36,809 bases of DNA from Bolinopsis microptera (GCF_026151205.1 NW_026971824.1:1-36809), one strand, 5' to 3'. Positions 1-8,618 are shown, numbered from the stretch's first letter. The notes: generated by a model from the sequence alone, not told the origin. A program made the numbers and translations.

Positions 1-1
1 T

Positions 2-1040
2 TCACACTTAACCACCTGTATTGAAAAATATGTAAAAGTCCAACGGAAAAGAATCTACAGCTGTTTTGTAATTGTAGACTTTCAGAAAGCGTTCGACACG
101 GTTTCAAGAGAAGCCCTACTGTACAAATTAAATAAGCTTGGTATGCAGGGGCGGTTTTTTATTGTCTCCAATACATGTACAGAAACTCAAAAGCAAGACT
201 AAAAATGATTAAAAAGCTCTCAGCTTGTTTTGACGTTAATGCTGAACGGAACAGGGCCACCCCTTTAGCCCAGAACTCTTCAAATGATATATCTACGAAC
301 TCTCCCTTGAGATCAACGCCCTACCCGGAGTGGAAAGTCCCCAACTCAACAACCAACGGATTACTCACCTGCTTTGGGCGGACGATCTGGTCCTGCTAGC
401 CCTTAATAAGGACAGTCTTCAGCTAATGATTGACCAACTCCACTCATTTTGCACTAACTGGGGATTGATTGTTAACATTAAGAAAACTGCGGTCATCATC
501 TTCAATCCCTCAGGAAGGCAGTTACTCGAGAGTAAAACATTTACTTACGGCAGAAGTATTGTAATCGCCTCGGTCAAAAGTTACTGCTACCTAGGTACTC
601 ATTTCACAATATGTGGCAGTATGAAGCTTAACCAAGAGCAGCTCAGGATCAAAGGACTTCGAGCATACTTCTCCCTGAAAAAGACGGTTGATCTCTCCTA
701 AATTTCTAAAGAGGCTGTGTTTAAACTCTTCGATGCCCTTATACTTCCTGTCGTCTCATACGGTAGTCAGGTGTGGCTCCCCTATACCAACATTCTCAGC
801 AACATCTGTCAGAAGAAAACACAGTCCGACAAAGACACACTCAGTCAATTAGCGAATGACAGCATCGAGCGCATGCATCTCTCGCTGCTAAAATGGACGA
901 CTGGGGTCAACAAGAGAACTTCAAATATCCCGATATGGGGAGACACAGGAAGATATTATCCCCTTGCAATACAACTGAATAAGCTCTTTCTTGACTTCAA
1001 ATGGAACTATCATCTTACTATAAGTATATGTAAAGCGAGA
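2..1040 (+). pseudogene. LINE (non-LTR retrotransposon) reverse transcriptase, decayed, 5' end outside window
   Basis: Remnant of a LINE ORF2 reverse transcriptase, which copies element RNA into DNA at the target site. Read from base 2, the peptide has RT motif A DFQKAFD (77-97) and then hits a stop near 200. The reading then shifts frame. From about 246 it gives motif B (QGHPFSPELF), then the catalytic box WADD (375-386; the family usually has YADD or FADD), then the thumb and C-terminal region with KTAVIIFN, YLGTHF and WGDTGRYYP near 930-965. In-frame stops at 285-287 (TGA) and 699-701 (TAA), plus at least one frameshift, make it non-functional as read. No endonuclease is visible because the window starts inside the RT. 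The family call rests on motifs read by eye; the clade is undetermined. Confidence 0.85.
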
Positions 1041-1042
1041 CG

Positions 1043-1062
1043 ATATATATATATATATATAT
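1043..1062. repeat. (AT)10 microsatellite
   Basis: Uninterrupted AT dinucleotide run just beyond the end of the LINE coding remnant. LINE 3' ends often finish in short simple repeats, so this could mark the end of that insertion (inference). Confidence 0.85.
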
Positions 1063-1254
1063 GGATCCGTGCCATTTTACTGACACCATGGCATCAACTT
1101 TAACGCGACTTTCCGCAAAAACTGTACAGGATATACAACTTAAACTTTTTTGACTGGTTCAAACTTCAAATGCTTTTATGCTTTTCAAATCAGCATGAAA
1201 AAATAAAAAATTGGCCATGAAGTAAGTATTTTAGTGCCCAAAATTTGGATCGCC

Positions 1255-1322
1255 AAGTGGTGTCAAAAACGCGATTTAAATAGATAATAATTATTTTAGT
1301 CTCTTGAGTCTTGACACCACTT
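1255..1322. repeat. 68-bp element with 12-bp terminal inverted repeats
   Basis: Starts with AAGTGGTGTCAA and ends with its exact reverse complement TTGACACCACTT. A diverged copy in the opposite orientation lies at about 16738-16787; between the repeats both share the GCGA and AGTCTCTTGA blocks. It is too small to code. It could be a MITE-like element or the end of a larger one. The bases between 1063 and 1254 show nothing recognisable. Confidence 0.6.
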
Positions 1323-1479
1323 TAGGGTTATACTTATACGGGTTCCTGCTAGTGTATCTAACGTTGACGTGGGCAAATATCCTCCTGTTGATATTTTGTG
1401 TCTGTTTATACCTGTACTGTGAACTCCGAACAATCCTTGCTATTACAATCTCCACATCATTTGTCAAACAACTACCAGT

Positions 1480-1975
1480 GCTAGCTCCGTCGATGGACAG
1501 TATAAAGCTAAAGACAGCTGTGAAAACCGTAGTTGAAGATGACGTCCGCAATAAGAATTTCATTGTCTACGGTGTACCCGAGAATTACGGCAGTGATCCA
1601 CATAATACTATAATATAGTGGCATAAGAAGTGATCACCGAGATTTGGGAATCATCGGGGTGTGATCCTAAAGTAGTGGCAGCAAGTTTGATAGGGATTAA
1701 AAACTTAGTGATAGTGGAAAATCGAGACCGATAAAAGTGACATTGGCTTGCACAGAATCAGTCAAAATCTTGCTCGAGCAAGAAACCTAAAAGTAAATAT
1801 GCAGCGTACCATACGTGGTTCATCACAACTGACAGAAATAGAGAGGAGAAAGCTGCTTACCAGAAAGTCAGAAACTTGTTGTAAAAATGAAAGAAATGAT
1901 TACTGCTCAGTGCTCAGCCAATAAAGTATCATTATATTAGAGACGGCAAGATTTTCAGTGTACTTGTAGATAAGG
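1480..1975 (+). pseudogene. LINE ORF1-type RNA-binding protein remnant
   Basis: Decayed relative of the ORF1-type protein encoded at 14885-15661 on the other strand. An open stretch ending at 1618 contains VVEDDVRNKNFIVYGVPE, matching VAAEEDRTKNLIVFGL of the intact copy. Beyond the stop the same protein can be followed in shifted frames: SVKILLEQARNLK (about 1765-1790), TEIER (about 1835) and finally YIRDGKIFSV (about 1935-1965), matching HYIRYGKVCS. The usual role is nucleic-acid chaperone binding in the LINE ribonucleoprotein. Several frameshifts and stops make it dead. It lies downstream of the RT remnant on the same strand, although ORF1 normally precedes ORF2 in an intact element, so the two are probably separate or rearranged insertions. 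Confidence 0.7.
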
Positions 1976-2490
1976 TCAAGAAGTAACATACAATGTTTTT
2001 GATATCCAATATCCATATTACTTAGATTTAAGTGTACTATAAGGTTCTTATTTATGGCTGTTGCCTGTATTCGTTGATTTCGGCCGATAACGAGGAACTT
2101 TTAATTGTGAGTTATAACAGTAACACACATAATATAACCCCGGCATGCGTAGGGATTATATTTCAATTTTTCCCGCGACGCGTGGGAACAATTTATAATG
2201 ATTTCAATGTGCATTTGTTTAAAGAAATTTGTGCTGGCCAAAATTAGCGCTAAAAAACCATCCTACAGTTTATAAATTAATATAGTGCGCTGCACTGTAA
2301 AAAAGAGGTACGTACTTTACTATGAGCGTGACAAAGTTATCCAAATATTGCAGTATAACCATTGGATCCGTGCTCTTTTGCTAATGGTGTATTATAATTG
2401 TTAGATTGACCCAATCTACTATATTTCAGACCAAGGAATGTTAATTGGGCAGCTACAGACACAGTTAACTAAGTCACACAAAATGTGACA
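1976..2490. other. Non-coding spacer before the tandem duplication
   Basis: AT-rich and single copy within the window. The only open frame (about 2032-2247) has no recognisable domain and is probably chance. TGGATCCGTGC near 2364 also occurs near 1062, suggesting a short shared repeat. No gene is supported. Confidence 0.5.
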
Positions 2491-2882
2491 TTTGAACCAT
2501 TATAGTGCCTGACAACAATAATTTTTATTTCTGAGCAGTGCATATATGTGAGTATGGGTTACGTGGCTAATGTTCAGAACTTCTGAACATGTTAGGTCAA
2601 TAGATAGGTACCAAAATTAAGCCACTATTGTCGAAAACACTATTATTTTTGTTTACCAATATCCTCAAACTCAAATGAACGTGTCCATATAATTTGTCTA
2701 TACCAATTAGATACCAAGTCTACTTTTCGAATTTGAAAGTCGGTTAGCTCTTCCTTATAAAATCTTTCGTGATTCATAATCTTTCGTGATTAATAACGTA
2801 CGTCTTCATCAAGCGTTGAGGACTGATTTCGCTCATTCCGTAAAAACACAATCATTTAGGTACGTTTAATTATCCCTATTTT

Positions 2883-3262
2883 CACAATGCTGGCAAGCAT
2901 ATACCGTTGCCGTTATATTCACAATACTATTTACCCCCTATACTATTATATCCCCTTTATTGTTTTCCAGGCATTAAGACTCATCGGAAATAGTTATGTG
3001 GAGGTTTTTAAGAAATTTACGCAAAATACGCGCCAGCATGTTATACGAAATTAGGTAAAAAACCCAAAATCGCCATATTCAGGTGCCTTAAAAACCATGT
3101 TAAAATTGAGTTAGAGATCTGAAACTTTGCAGGGCGTCTAAACCTTGTCCAAATCGACTGTACAAAAATTTTCATTTTTCAGGAGTATCGGGGAGTGGGT
3201 TTTCTGGAACCCCTTTTTTACAACAGATTGTCTTGAAGTATATAGATGTATATATAATATAT
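2883..3262 (+). repeat. Block A, left copy (inverted partner at 5348-5798)
   Basis: Its reverse complement is found at 5348-5798 with scattered substitutions and indels. Examples are CACAATGCTGGCAAGCAT at 2883-2900 against its exact complement at 5781-5798, and the shared TTCAGGAGTATCGGGGAG / CTCCTGA region. The right copy is longer because it holds a 16-bp minisatellite. No coding capacity was recognised. The same block lies at 8113-8492 in copy 2. Confidence 0.85.
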
Positions 3263-3323
3263 ATGATGTTTCTTTTGGAGAAATCCAGTTTCAAGAGTGC
3301 TCTACCCGGGAGGGGAGCATTGT

Positions 3324-3405
3324 ACAATGAAAACAACGATTCTACAAACTCAAAGTTTCATGCAAATGCAATCATCAGTGTCAAAATAACTTACTAAATT
3401 ACTAC
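3324..3405 (-). repeat. 82-bp inverted repeat, left arm (PLE terminal repeat-like)
   Basis: Reverse complement of 3768-3849 with one mismatch (81/82). Penelope-like elements are often flanked by terminal-repeat-like sequences that can be direct or inverted and that carry hammerhead ribozymes. This arm contains a hammerhead motif on the minus strand. The second tandem copy is at 8554-8635. Confidence 0.85.
3340..3388 (-). ncRNA. Hammerhead ribozyme motif, type I, minus strand (copy 1)
   Basis: Read on the minus strand: stem I 5' strand ATTTTGACA (3388-3380), core CTGATGA (3379-3373), stem-loop II TTGCATTTGCAT (3372-3361), core GAA (3360-3358), a 3-bp stem III ACT/AGT closed by a TTG loop (3357-3349), cleavage-site nucleotide U (3348), then stem I 3' strand TGTAGAAT (3347-3340). 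Stem I forms 8 pairs including one G-U, with one bulged G. All invariant core bases are present, with a GUU cleavage triplet. Known family: minimal hammerheads of about 50 nt with very short stem III occur in PLEs and act well as dimers. Caveat: the first pair of stem II is a U-U mismatch, so activity may be low. The predicted cut lies between 3348 and 3347. Confidence 0.75.
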
Positions 3406-3419
3406 TCTTTCAACTTTAT

Positions 3420-3638
3420 ATGGTGTTGAAAGATAAACAAACACCATATAAAATATCTTGGAAAATAATCAAACATGCTCATCCGTACAAGGGGGGTACG
3501 AAAGATTGTCATCTCTGCCTTACTGAAAAACTTTATATTATTTTAAATAAAGATGGCAATCTATTAAATAGGAGGAGGGAACTCATAAGCAAATGTAGGC
3601 ACACCAACAAGTTTATGCTGAAGAAATGCTTCTAGGAA
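3420..3638 (+). pseudogene. Penelope-like element, C-terminal endonuclease fragment
   Basis: Open frame of 71 codons ending at the TAG at 3633-3635. The peptide has SWKIIKHAHPYKGG, then CHLCLTEKL, then RRRELISKCRHTNKF. I recognise this as the C-terminal end of the GIY-YIG endonuclease module carried by Penelope-like retroelements of aquatic invertebrates, where a Cys-x-x-Cys, a glutamate and the final RNE(L/I)...CRH...NK block are conserved. The GIY-YIG core and the whole reverse transcriptase are missing, so it is heavily 5'-truncated; the apparent ATG is internal to the family sequence and not a real start. It lies between two 82-bp inverted arms, and the + strand hammerhead follows the stop by about 150 bases, as expected for a PLE 3' end. 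No activity is expected from this fragment. Confidence 0.75.
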
Positions 3639-3767
3639 TGATTTATTTTTTATTTTAGTTAGTTTTTGTTTTTGTATTTCATTTTCGTTTCGTTTCGTTT
3701 GATTTTGTTTTTGATTTAGTTTAGTTAAGTTAATTTTATGAAGGAGCTTGTAAGGAAAATATGGATT

Positions 3768-3849
3768 TAGTAATTTAGTAAGTTATTCTGACACTGATGA
3801 TTGCATTTGCATGAAACTTTGAGTTTGTAGAATCGTTGTTTTCATTGTA
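3768..3849 (+). repeat. 82-bp inverted repeat, right arm (PLE terminal repeat-like)
   Basis: Partner of 3324-3405. The only mismatch falls in hammerhead stem I, where it changes a G-U pair to a G-C pair and so keeps the helix. The second tandem copy is at 8998-9079. Confidence 0.85.
3785..3833 (+). ncRNA. Hammerhead ribozyme motif, type I, plus strand (copy 1)
   Basis: Stem I 5' strand ATTCTGACA (3785-3793), core CTGATGA (3794-3800), stem-loop II TTGCATTTGCAT (3801-3812), core GAA (3813-3815), stem III ACT/AGT with TTG loop (3816-3824), cleavage nucleotide U3825, stem I 3' strand TGTAGAAT (3826-3833). Stem I has 8 Watson-Crick pairs with G3790 bulged; the A-U pair next to the cleavage site is present. 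The size (49 nt) and 3-bp stem III fit PLE hammerheads. Weak points are the U-U at the base of stem II and a GUU rather than GUC triplet. The predicted cut is between 3825 and 3826, downstream of the PLE stop codon. Confidence 0.8.
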
Positions 3850-3866
3850 TATAATATATATATATA

Positions 3867-3898
3867 TTTGACCAAAACCCATAATCATGGGTAGAGTG
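3867..3898 (+). repeat. 32-bp element end, copy 1
   Basis: Begins TTTGACCAAAACCCATAATC and continues to GGGTAGAGTG; it contains a CCCAT/ATGGG hairpin. The same 32 bp occur in direct orientation at 6636-6667, 9097-9128 and 11866-11897, and inverted at 14189-14220. Recurrence next to different sequence suggests the terminus of a non-autonomous transposable element. Confidence 0.7.
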
Positions 3899-4015
3899 GA
3901 CCGCTGCCAGTGTCTCTCTTTCCCAAACAAAAGGAAATGATATTAATTTGCCTGACCGTTCTCAAATGCAAATTGATACCGAGAATGAAAATGAAATTAC
4001 AATTCGTAAGCCGTG
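3899..4015 (+). repeat. Block C, left copy
   Basis: Inverted partner of about 6672-6822. Shared words include CAAACAAAAGGAAATGATAT, GATACCGAGAATGAAA and ACAATTCGTAAGCCGTGA. Non-coding. Confidence 0.75.
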
Positions 4016-4096
4016 AGTGATAGGAAAAGCAAGCAACCGATTTCATTCTCGGTATCAATTTGCATTTGAGAACAGTCAGTCAAATTAATATCATTT
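3935..4096. repeat. Hairpin: two 56-bp inverted arms around a 50-bp loop
   Basis: Arms 3935-3990 and 4041-4096 are reverse complements with two mismatches (54/56). The transcript would fold into a long near-perfect hairpin, a possible small-RNA precursor or a foldback element. The second copy is at 9165-9326. Confidence 0.8.
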
Positions 4097-4107
4097 CAGT
4101 CAAAGAA

Positions 4108-5046
4108 GTTTCAACGATTTCGAAATTTTTCCTTTAAACAAATTTCCTTGTGTTTAGGTAAGCATATCTGTCGATCACTGATTGAATATGCAACTATATA
4201 ATCATTCAAGTTGGCATTAAACTTAAATATAATGTCATTTAACTGTCATGTTACTGTTAAAGCAGGAACTAAATCTAATCGAAATAAAGAGAGTGAAGTT
4301 CTCACTTTTTGCAAACTTTGAGCAGACGTTGCGTGCCCATCCAATATCAAATCACCGTGAAATTTTGAATTTTTGTATTTTCTATGTAGTTTAATAAGTG
4401 TGCAAAGTTTCAGAATATTTCAGGAAGAACTCGCATCACAACGGGAATCCAAAGCTGATAAAAATCGTGAAAATAACAATTTTCAGTGATTTTAGCAATT
4501 TTCTATCAATTTGGGCGTGTCCCCACGTGTGCAACTTTTCGATTTTCAACTTTAAAACTAGCCTATAACACAATTTAGACCTTAAGGAAGCAAAATTGAG
4601 CTCCAACACCCAAGAGATGGTCCAACACCAGAGAATACTAATTCACAACTTTTGTGTTTTTATAAAATTATTCTTCAAAAAAGCACTAATTTCAATAGTA
4701 AATATCTTTATGAAGGAGCAAGGTAGGATAATTTTCCAGTAGATTTTTAGAATGCTTGAACAATTATCTGAGGTAAAAATGTCCTCAGATTATGAATAAA
4801 ATTACTTCTTAATGGTGTTAAATTGATTTGAAAAGTTGTTATTTTGTCAAAAATCAAGATTTAAAAACGCTTAATTTGATGACGTCATCAAGTGGTGATG
4901 ATGACGTTAAATTATTTTTTGATATAATGTAAACTAAAGTGTAAACAATTATCTTCAAGACCTTTGGTTCGAGATGACTGTATAATTTATACTTTTGAAT
5001 CTACAGATACTTGAATGTAGGCTCCAATTGACTGCCAAAGCGTCTA
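4108..5046 (+). repeat. Block B, left copy
   Basis: About 940 bp whose reverse complement lies at 5811-6560. The match is diverged, and an insertion of about 150 bp is present on this side near 4540-4670. Well-preserved parts include the region around GGGCGTGTCCCCACGTGTGC (4513-4532) and the palindrome TGATGACGTCATCA. ORFs at 4995-5186 and 5277-5471 overlap the blocks without a recognisable domain. Confidence 0.8.
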
Positions 5047-5347
5047 TCTCTACTATAATTCAGAGAATTCTTTTTGTAGAATGTATGTACGACCGCCCAC
5101 GTGCAAATTCGGCAAAAAGCAAAAGGTTGCGAAGTAACCATGGTAACGGTTTCGTTACACGCACGTGCACGTGCAAAGATTGTTAAAACGGCATTTTTAT
5201 CGGTTTTTTTGATATTACGCTGTGTTTAGTACGAGCAACATTTTAATCGGCTGTATCTTCGGTTGTGTAGGATATTTTGACGCGATTTAAACTCACTAAC
5301 AAAAAATACAATTATTTTCCTCCCTGTGACCACGGGTTTTCTAGTAT
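5047..5347. other. Non-repeated spacer between blocks B and inverted A
   Basis: Unpaired within the unit. It carries an E-box-rich word, CACGTGCACGTGC, near 5163-5176. No gene seen. Confidence 0.4.
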
Positions 5348-5798
5348 TATATATAATATACATCTATATACTTCACGACAATCTGTTGTAAAACAGGGGT
5401 TCCAGAAAACCCACTTCCCGATACTCCTGAAACTTACAACTTTTTTAACAGTCGATTTGGTCAACATATAGACGTCCTGCAAAGTTTCAAATCTCTAACT
5501 CAATTTTAACACTGTTTTTAAGGCACCTGAATATGGCGATTTTGGGTTTTTATTTTTTAACCTAATTTCGTATAACATGCTGGCGCGTATTTTGCGCAAA
5601 TTTCTTAAAAACCTCCAAATAACTATTTCTTATTCCTGTCATCTTTAACATTGAATTAGAATGGGGGTAAGCAGTAAGGGGGGTAAATAGTAAAGGGGGT
5701 ATATAGTAAAGGTGGGTAAATAGTAAAGGGGGTAAATAGTAAAGGGGGTAAATAGTATTGTGAATATAAGGGCGACGGTCATGCTTGCCAGCATTGTG
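5348..5798 (-). repeat. Block A, right (inverted) copy
   Basis: Reverse complement of 2883-3262, enlarged by the G-rich minisatellite at 5663-5756. It is followed almost directly by inverted B, so on the minus strand the order is C-B-A. The second tandem copy is at 10578-11028. Confidence 0.85.
5663..5756 (+). repeat. 16-bp minisatellite (GGGGGTAAATAGTAAA), about 6 units
   Basis: Six imperfect units of GGGGGTAAATAGTAAA. The inverted partner block at 2925-2980 has about half this length, so the array expanded on one side after the inverted copies separated. The second tandem copy is at 10893-10986. Both copies have the same unit number, so the 5.2-kb duplication is younger than the expansion. 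Confidence 0.85.
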
Positions 5799-5810
5799 AT
5801 ATAGATGTAT

Positions 5811-6560
5811 AGACGCTTTGGCAGTCAATTTTGTAGCCTACATTTAAGTGTCCGTAGATTCAAAAGTATAAAAGATACAGTCATTTCGAACCACAGGTTT
5901 TAAAGATGATTGTTTATACTTTAGTTTATATTATATCGAAAAATAATTTATCCTCATCATCATCACTTGATGACGTCATCAAATTAAGTGTTTTTAAAAC
6001 TTGATTTTTGACAAAATAATAACTTTTCAAATCGATTTTACACCATTAAGGAGTAATTTTATTCAAAATCTGAGGGCATTTTTGTCTTAGATAATTGTTC
6101 AATCATTCTGAAAATCTACCGGAAAAGTTTCCTACTTTGCTCCTTCATAAAGATATTCGCTATTGAAGTTAGTGCTTTTTTGAAGAATAATTGCACACGT
6201 GGGGACACGCCCAAATTGATATAAAATTGCTAAAATTACTGAAAATTGCTGTTTTCACCATTTTTATCAACTTTGGAGTCCCGCGTTGTGATCCAAGTTC
6301 TTTTTGAAATCTTCTGAAACTTTGCATGCTATGCAAAAATTTAGGGTGATTCAATATTGTATGCACACGCAACGTCCGCTCAAAGTTTGCACGTGCGAAA
6401 GGTGAGAATTTTGCTCATTCGTGATTTCGAATAAATTCTGCTTTCCCACGATATTTAAATGGCATTATATATGAATTTAATGCCAACTTGAAAGTTGAAT
6501 GAGTAAAAAGTGCCATATGCAGTCAGGTAAAATTTCGAAATCGATGAAATTACCTCTTTA
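5811..6560 (-). repeat. Block B, right (inverted) copy
   Basis: Reverse complement of 4108-5046, for example AGACGCTTTGGCAGT at 5811-5825 against its complement at 5032-5046, and TTGATGACGTCATCAA in both. The open frame at 6169-6372 on the minus strand has no recognisable domain. The second tandem copy is at 11041-11790. Confidence 0.8.
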
Positions 6561-6635
6561 TTAAATTAATGAAGTTATGAGTTTACATTTCGGCTTTGTA
6601 AATTATCCTGACATTATAATCAAAAAGAGATGATA

Positions 6636-6822
6636 TTTGACCAAAACCTATAATCATGGGTAGAGTGTACCGATCACGGCTTACGAATTGTAATAAAGCT
6701 TATTGATTGGAAAAAGCGAGCGACCGATTTCATTCTCGGTATCAATTTGCATTTGCGGACGGTTATTCAAATTAATATCATTTCCTTTTGTTTGGAAAAG
6801 AGAAACACTGTCAGCGGCTGCA
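6636..6822. repeat. 32-bp element end plus inverted block C, right copy
   Basis: 6636-6667 repeats the 32-bp end seen at 3867-3898 in the same orientation, while 6672-6822 is block C inverted. This mix of direct and inverted relationships places the same end sequence on the same side of oppositely oriented blocks. The second tandem copy is at 11866-12052. Confidence 0.7.
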
Positions 6823-7714
6823 CGACTTCCAGGCCCCCCTATTATTAGGGGTCAGATCATATGACGTATAATTAGTGATGTGACGTATAATTAGTGATGT
6901 GATCCACCGGCTATGATTTACAGAACATGTGAACTCTACCCTATATCTAGCACAGTTTTACTCCCTACTTTTGATTTAAAGGCAGTATCTAGATAGCCCG
7001 ACCCCTGTCCGCGGACAACTGTCCACGAAAACCTGTCAACCAGATCATATTACTGCATAATATAAGTATCAAGCAACAGCTGTTTGTGAATAGTTGATCA
7101 GCCTGAGGGCAACGTATACCATCTATTTGTCCAGAAACACTACCATATGGACAGATGATTGGGAGTTAGTCAAGAGACCAGTAATAGCATAGTAGGAGCG
7201 TAGAATGTTTGGGCCCAGAAAAACATGTCTAATACCGCTATGAACCCGTCATAAGCCGGGGACTACTATGAAAGTGATGATGCTGTGTTGTTGAAAGACC
7301 TTCGACCAATCAAAGATGTACCTCATCACGCCAAGCAGTTATGCTTGTAGGTGAATATACACTTATAGAGTACAACAACTTTATAACACTCCTCATATGA
7401 CCGCAAATGTTATGTAATTGAATGGTATGTATGGTATCTTGGAGTTGGATGCAATTAGTTACGACTAGCATAATTAATTGTAGCGTAGTAAATTACTGGA
7501 TCAAACTATTGATTACGATTCAAATGTGGACTCTCGGATATAATTAGTTACGAATAATATTGATTGTAGCGTAATATATTGCTCAATGCAGTCTAATAAT
7601 AGTTATTAATTATATATATAAGGTTGCTTAATCGTTTAATAAGCCTTGACACCACCGCTGATTGAAATTCGCGTGCGATGATTGTGAACCCTGCTTGATT
7701 CAGGGGGAAATGTT
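6823..7714. other. Composite transposon-derived tail of the unit, non-coding
   Basis: Contains a 19-bp exact tandem pair, TGACGTATAATTAGTGATG (6862-6880 and 6881-6899), a 70-bp inverted-repeat arm (6993-7062), and an AT-rich segment rich in TAATTAGTTACGA-type words (7455-7600). It ends in CAGGGGGAAATGTT (7701-7714), which resembles a polypurine tract followed by an LTR-style TG. No coding frame was recognised. Confidence 0.5.
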
Positions 7715-7720
7715 GAAATG
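7715..7720. other. 6-bp junction between tandem copies
   Basis: GAAATG lies between the end of copy 1 (ending AAATGTT) and the start of copy 2 (TTTGAACC). It repeats the adjacent GAAATG word, so it may be filler DNA or microhomology from the joining event. It is absent after copy 2, where the flank reads ATTATGCAG. Confidence 0.7.
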
Positions 7721-8569
7721 TTTGAACCATTATAGTGCCTGACAACAATAATTTTTATTTCTGAGCAGTGCATATATGTGAGTATGGGTTACGTGGCTAA
7801 TGTTCAGAACTTCTGAACATGTTAGGTCAATAGATAGGTACCAAAATTAAGCCACTATTGTCGAAAACACTATTATTTTTGTTTACCAATATCCTCAAAC
7901 TCAAATGAACGTGTCCATATAATTTGTCTATACCAATTAGATACCAAGTCTACTTTTCGAATTTGAAAGTCGGTTAGCTCTTCCTTATAAAATCTTTCGT
8001 GATTCATAATCTTTCGTGATTAATAACGTACGTCTTCATCAAGCGTTGAGGACTGATTTCGCTCATTCCGTAAAAACACAATCATTTAGGTACGTTTAAT
8101 TATCCCTATTTTCACAATGCTGGCAAGCATATACCGTTGCCGTTATATTCACAATACTATTTACCCCCTATACTATTATATCCCCTTTATTGTTTTCCAG
8201 GCATTAAGACTCATCGGAAATAGTTATGTGGAGGTTTTTAAGAAATTTACGCAAAATACGCGCCAGCATGTTATACGAAATTAGGTAAAAAACCCAAAAT
8301 CGCCATATTCAGGTGCCTTAAAAACCATGTTAAAATTGAGTTAGAGATCTGAAACTTTGCAGGGCGTCTAAACCTTGTCCAAATCGACTGTACAAAAATT
8401 TTCATTTTTCAGGAGTATCGGGGAGTGGGTTTTCTGGAACCCCTTTTTTACAACAGATTGTCTTGAAGTATATAGATGTATATATAATATATATGATGTT
8501 TCTTTTGGAGAAATCCAGTTTCAAGAGTGCTCTACCCGGGAGGGGAGCATTGTACAATGAAAACAACGA

Positions 8570-8618
8570 TTCTACAAACTCAAAGTTTCATGCAAATGCA
8601 ATCATCAGTGTCAAAATA
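8570..8618 (-). ncRNA. Hammerhead ribozyme motif, type I, minus strand (copy 2)
   Basis: Identical to the motif at 3340-3388, with the same core, wobble pair and U-U mismatch. The predicted cut is between 8578 and 8577 on the minus strand. Confidence 0.75.

Larger units (their letters stand above)
2491..7714 (+). repeat. 5.2-kb tandem duplication, copy 1
   Basis: This 5224-bp unit is repeated at an offset of exactly 5230 bases as 7721-12944. Three substitutions were found by eye, all transitions: 6432 T versus 11662 C, 6649 T versus 11879 C, and 7405 A versus 12635 G. No length difference was seen. The left boundary is TTTGAACCATTATAGTGCC; the right boundary is CAGGGGGAAATGTT. Contents in order: block A (2883-3262), PLE/hammerhead cassette (3324-3849), element end (3867-3898), block C (3899-4015), block B (4108-5046), inverted A (5348-5798), inverted B (5811-6560), a second element end with inverted C (6636-6822), then a composite tail (6823-7714). 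Small ORFs in the unit look like chance. Confidence 0.95.

Noticed and set aside
3145-3330. Open frame of 61 codons, repeated at 8375-8560
   Set aside because: It lies across block A, its inverted partner does not preserve the frame, and no domain is recognisable. It is present twice only because the unit is duplicated.
5663-5756. CRISPR-like array
   Set aside because: Short contiguous repeats with no unique spacers; a minisatellite in eukaryotic DNA.
4995-6372. Several 60-90 codon frames in the inverted blocks (both strands)
   Set aside because: They run through inverted repeats and the minisatellite, have low-complexity peptides, and their frames are not conserved between the arms.
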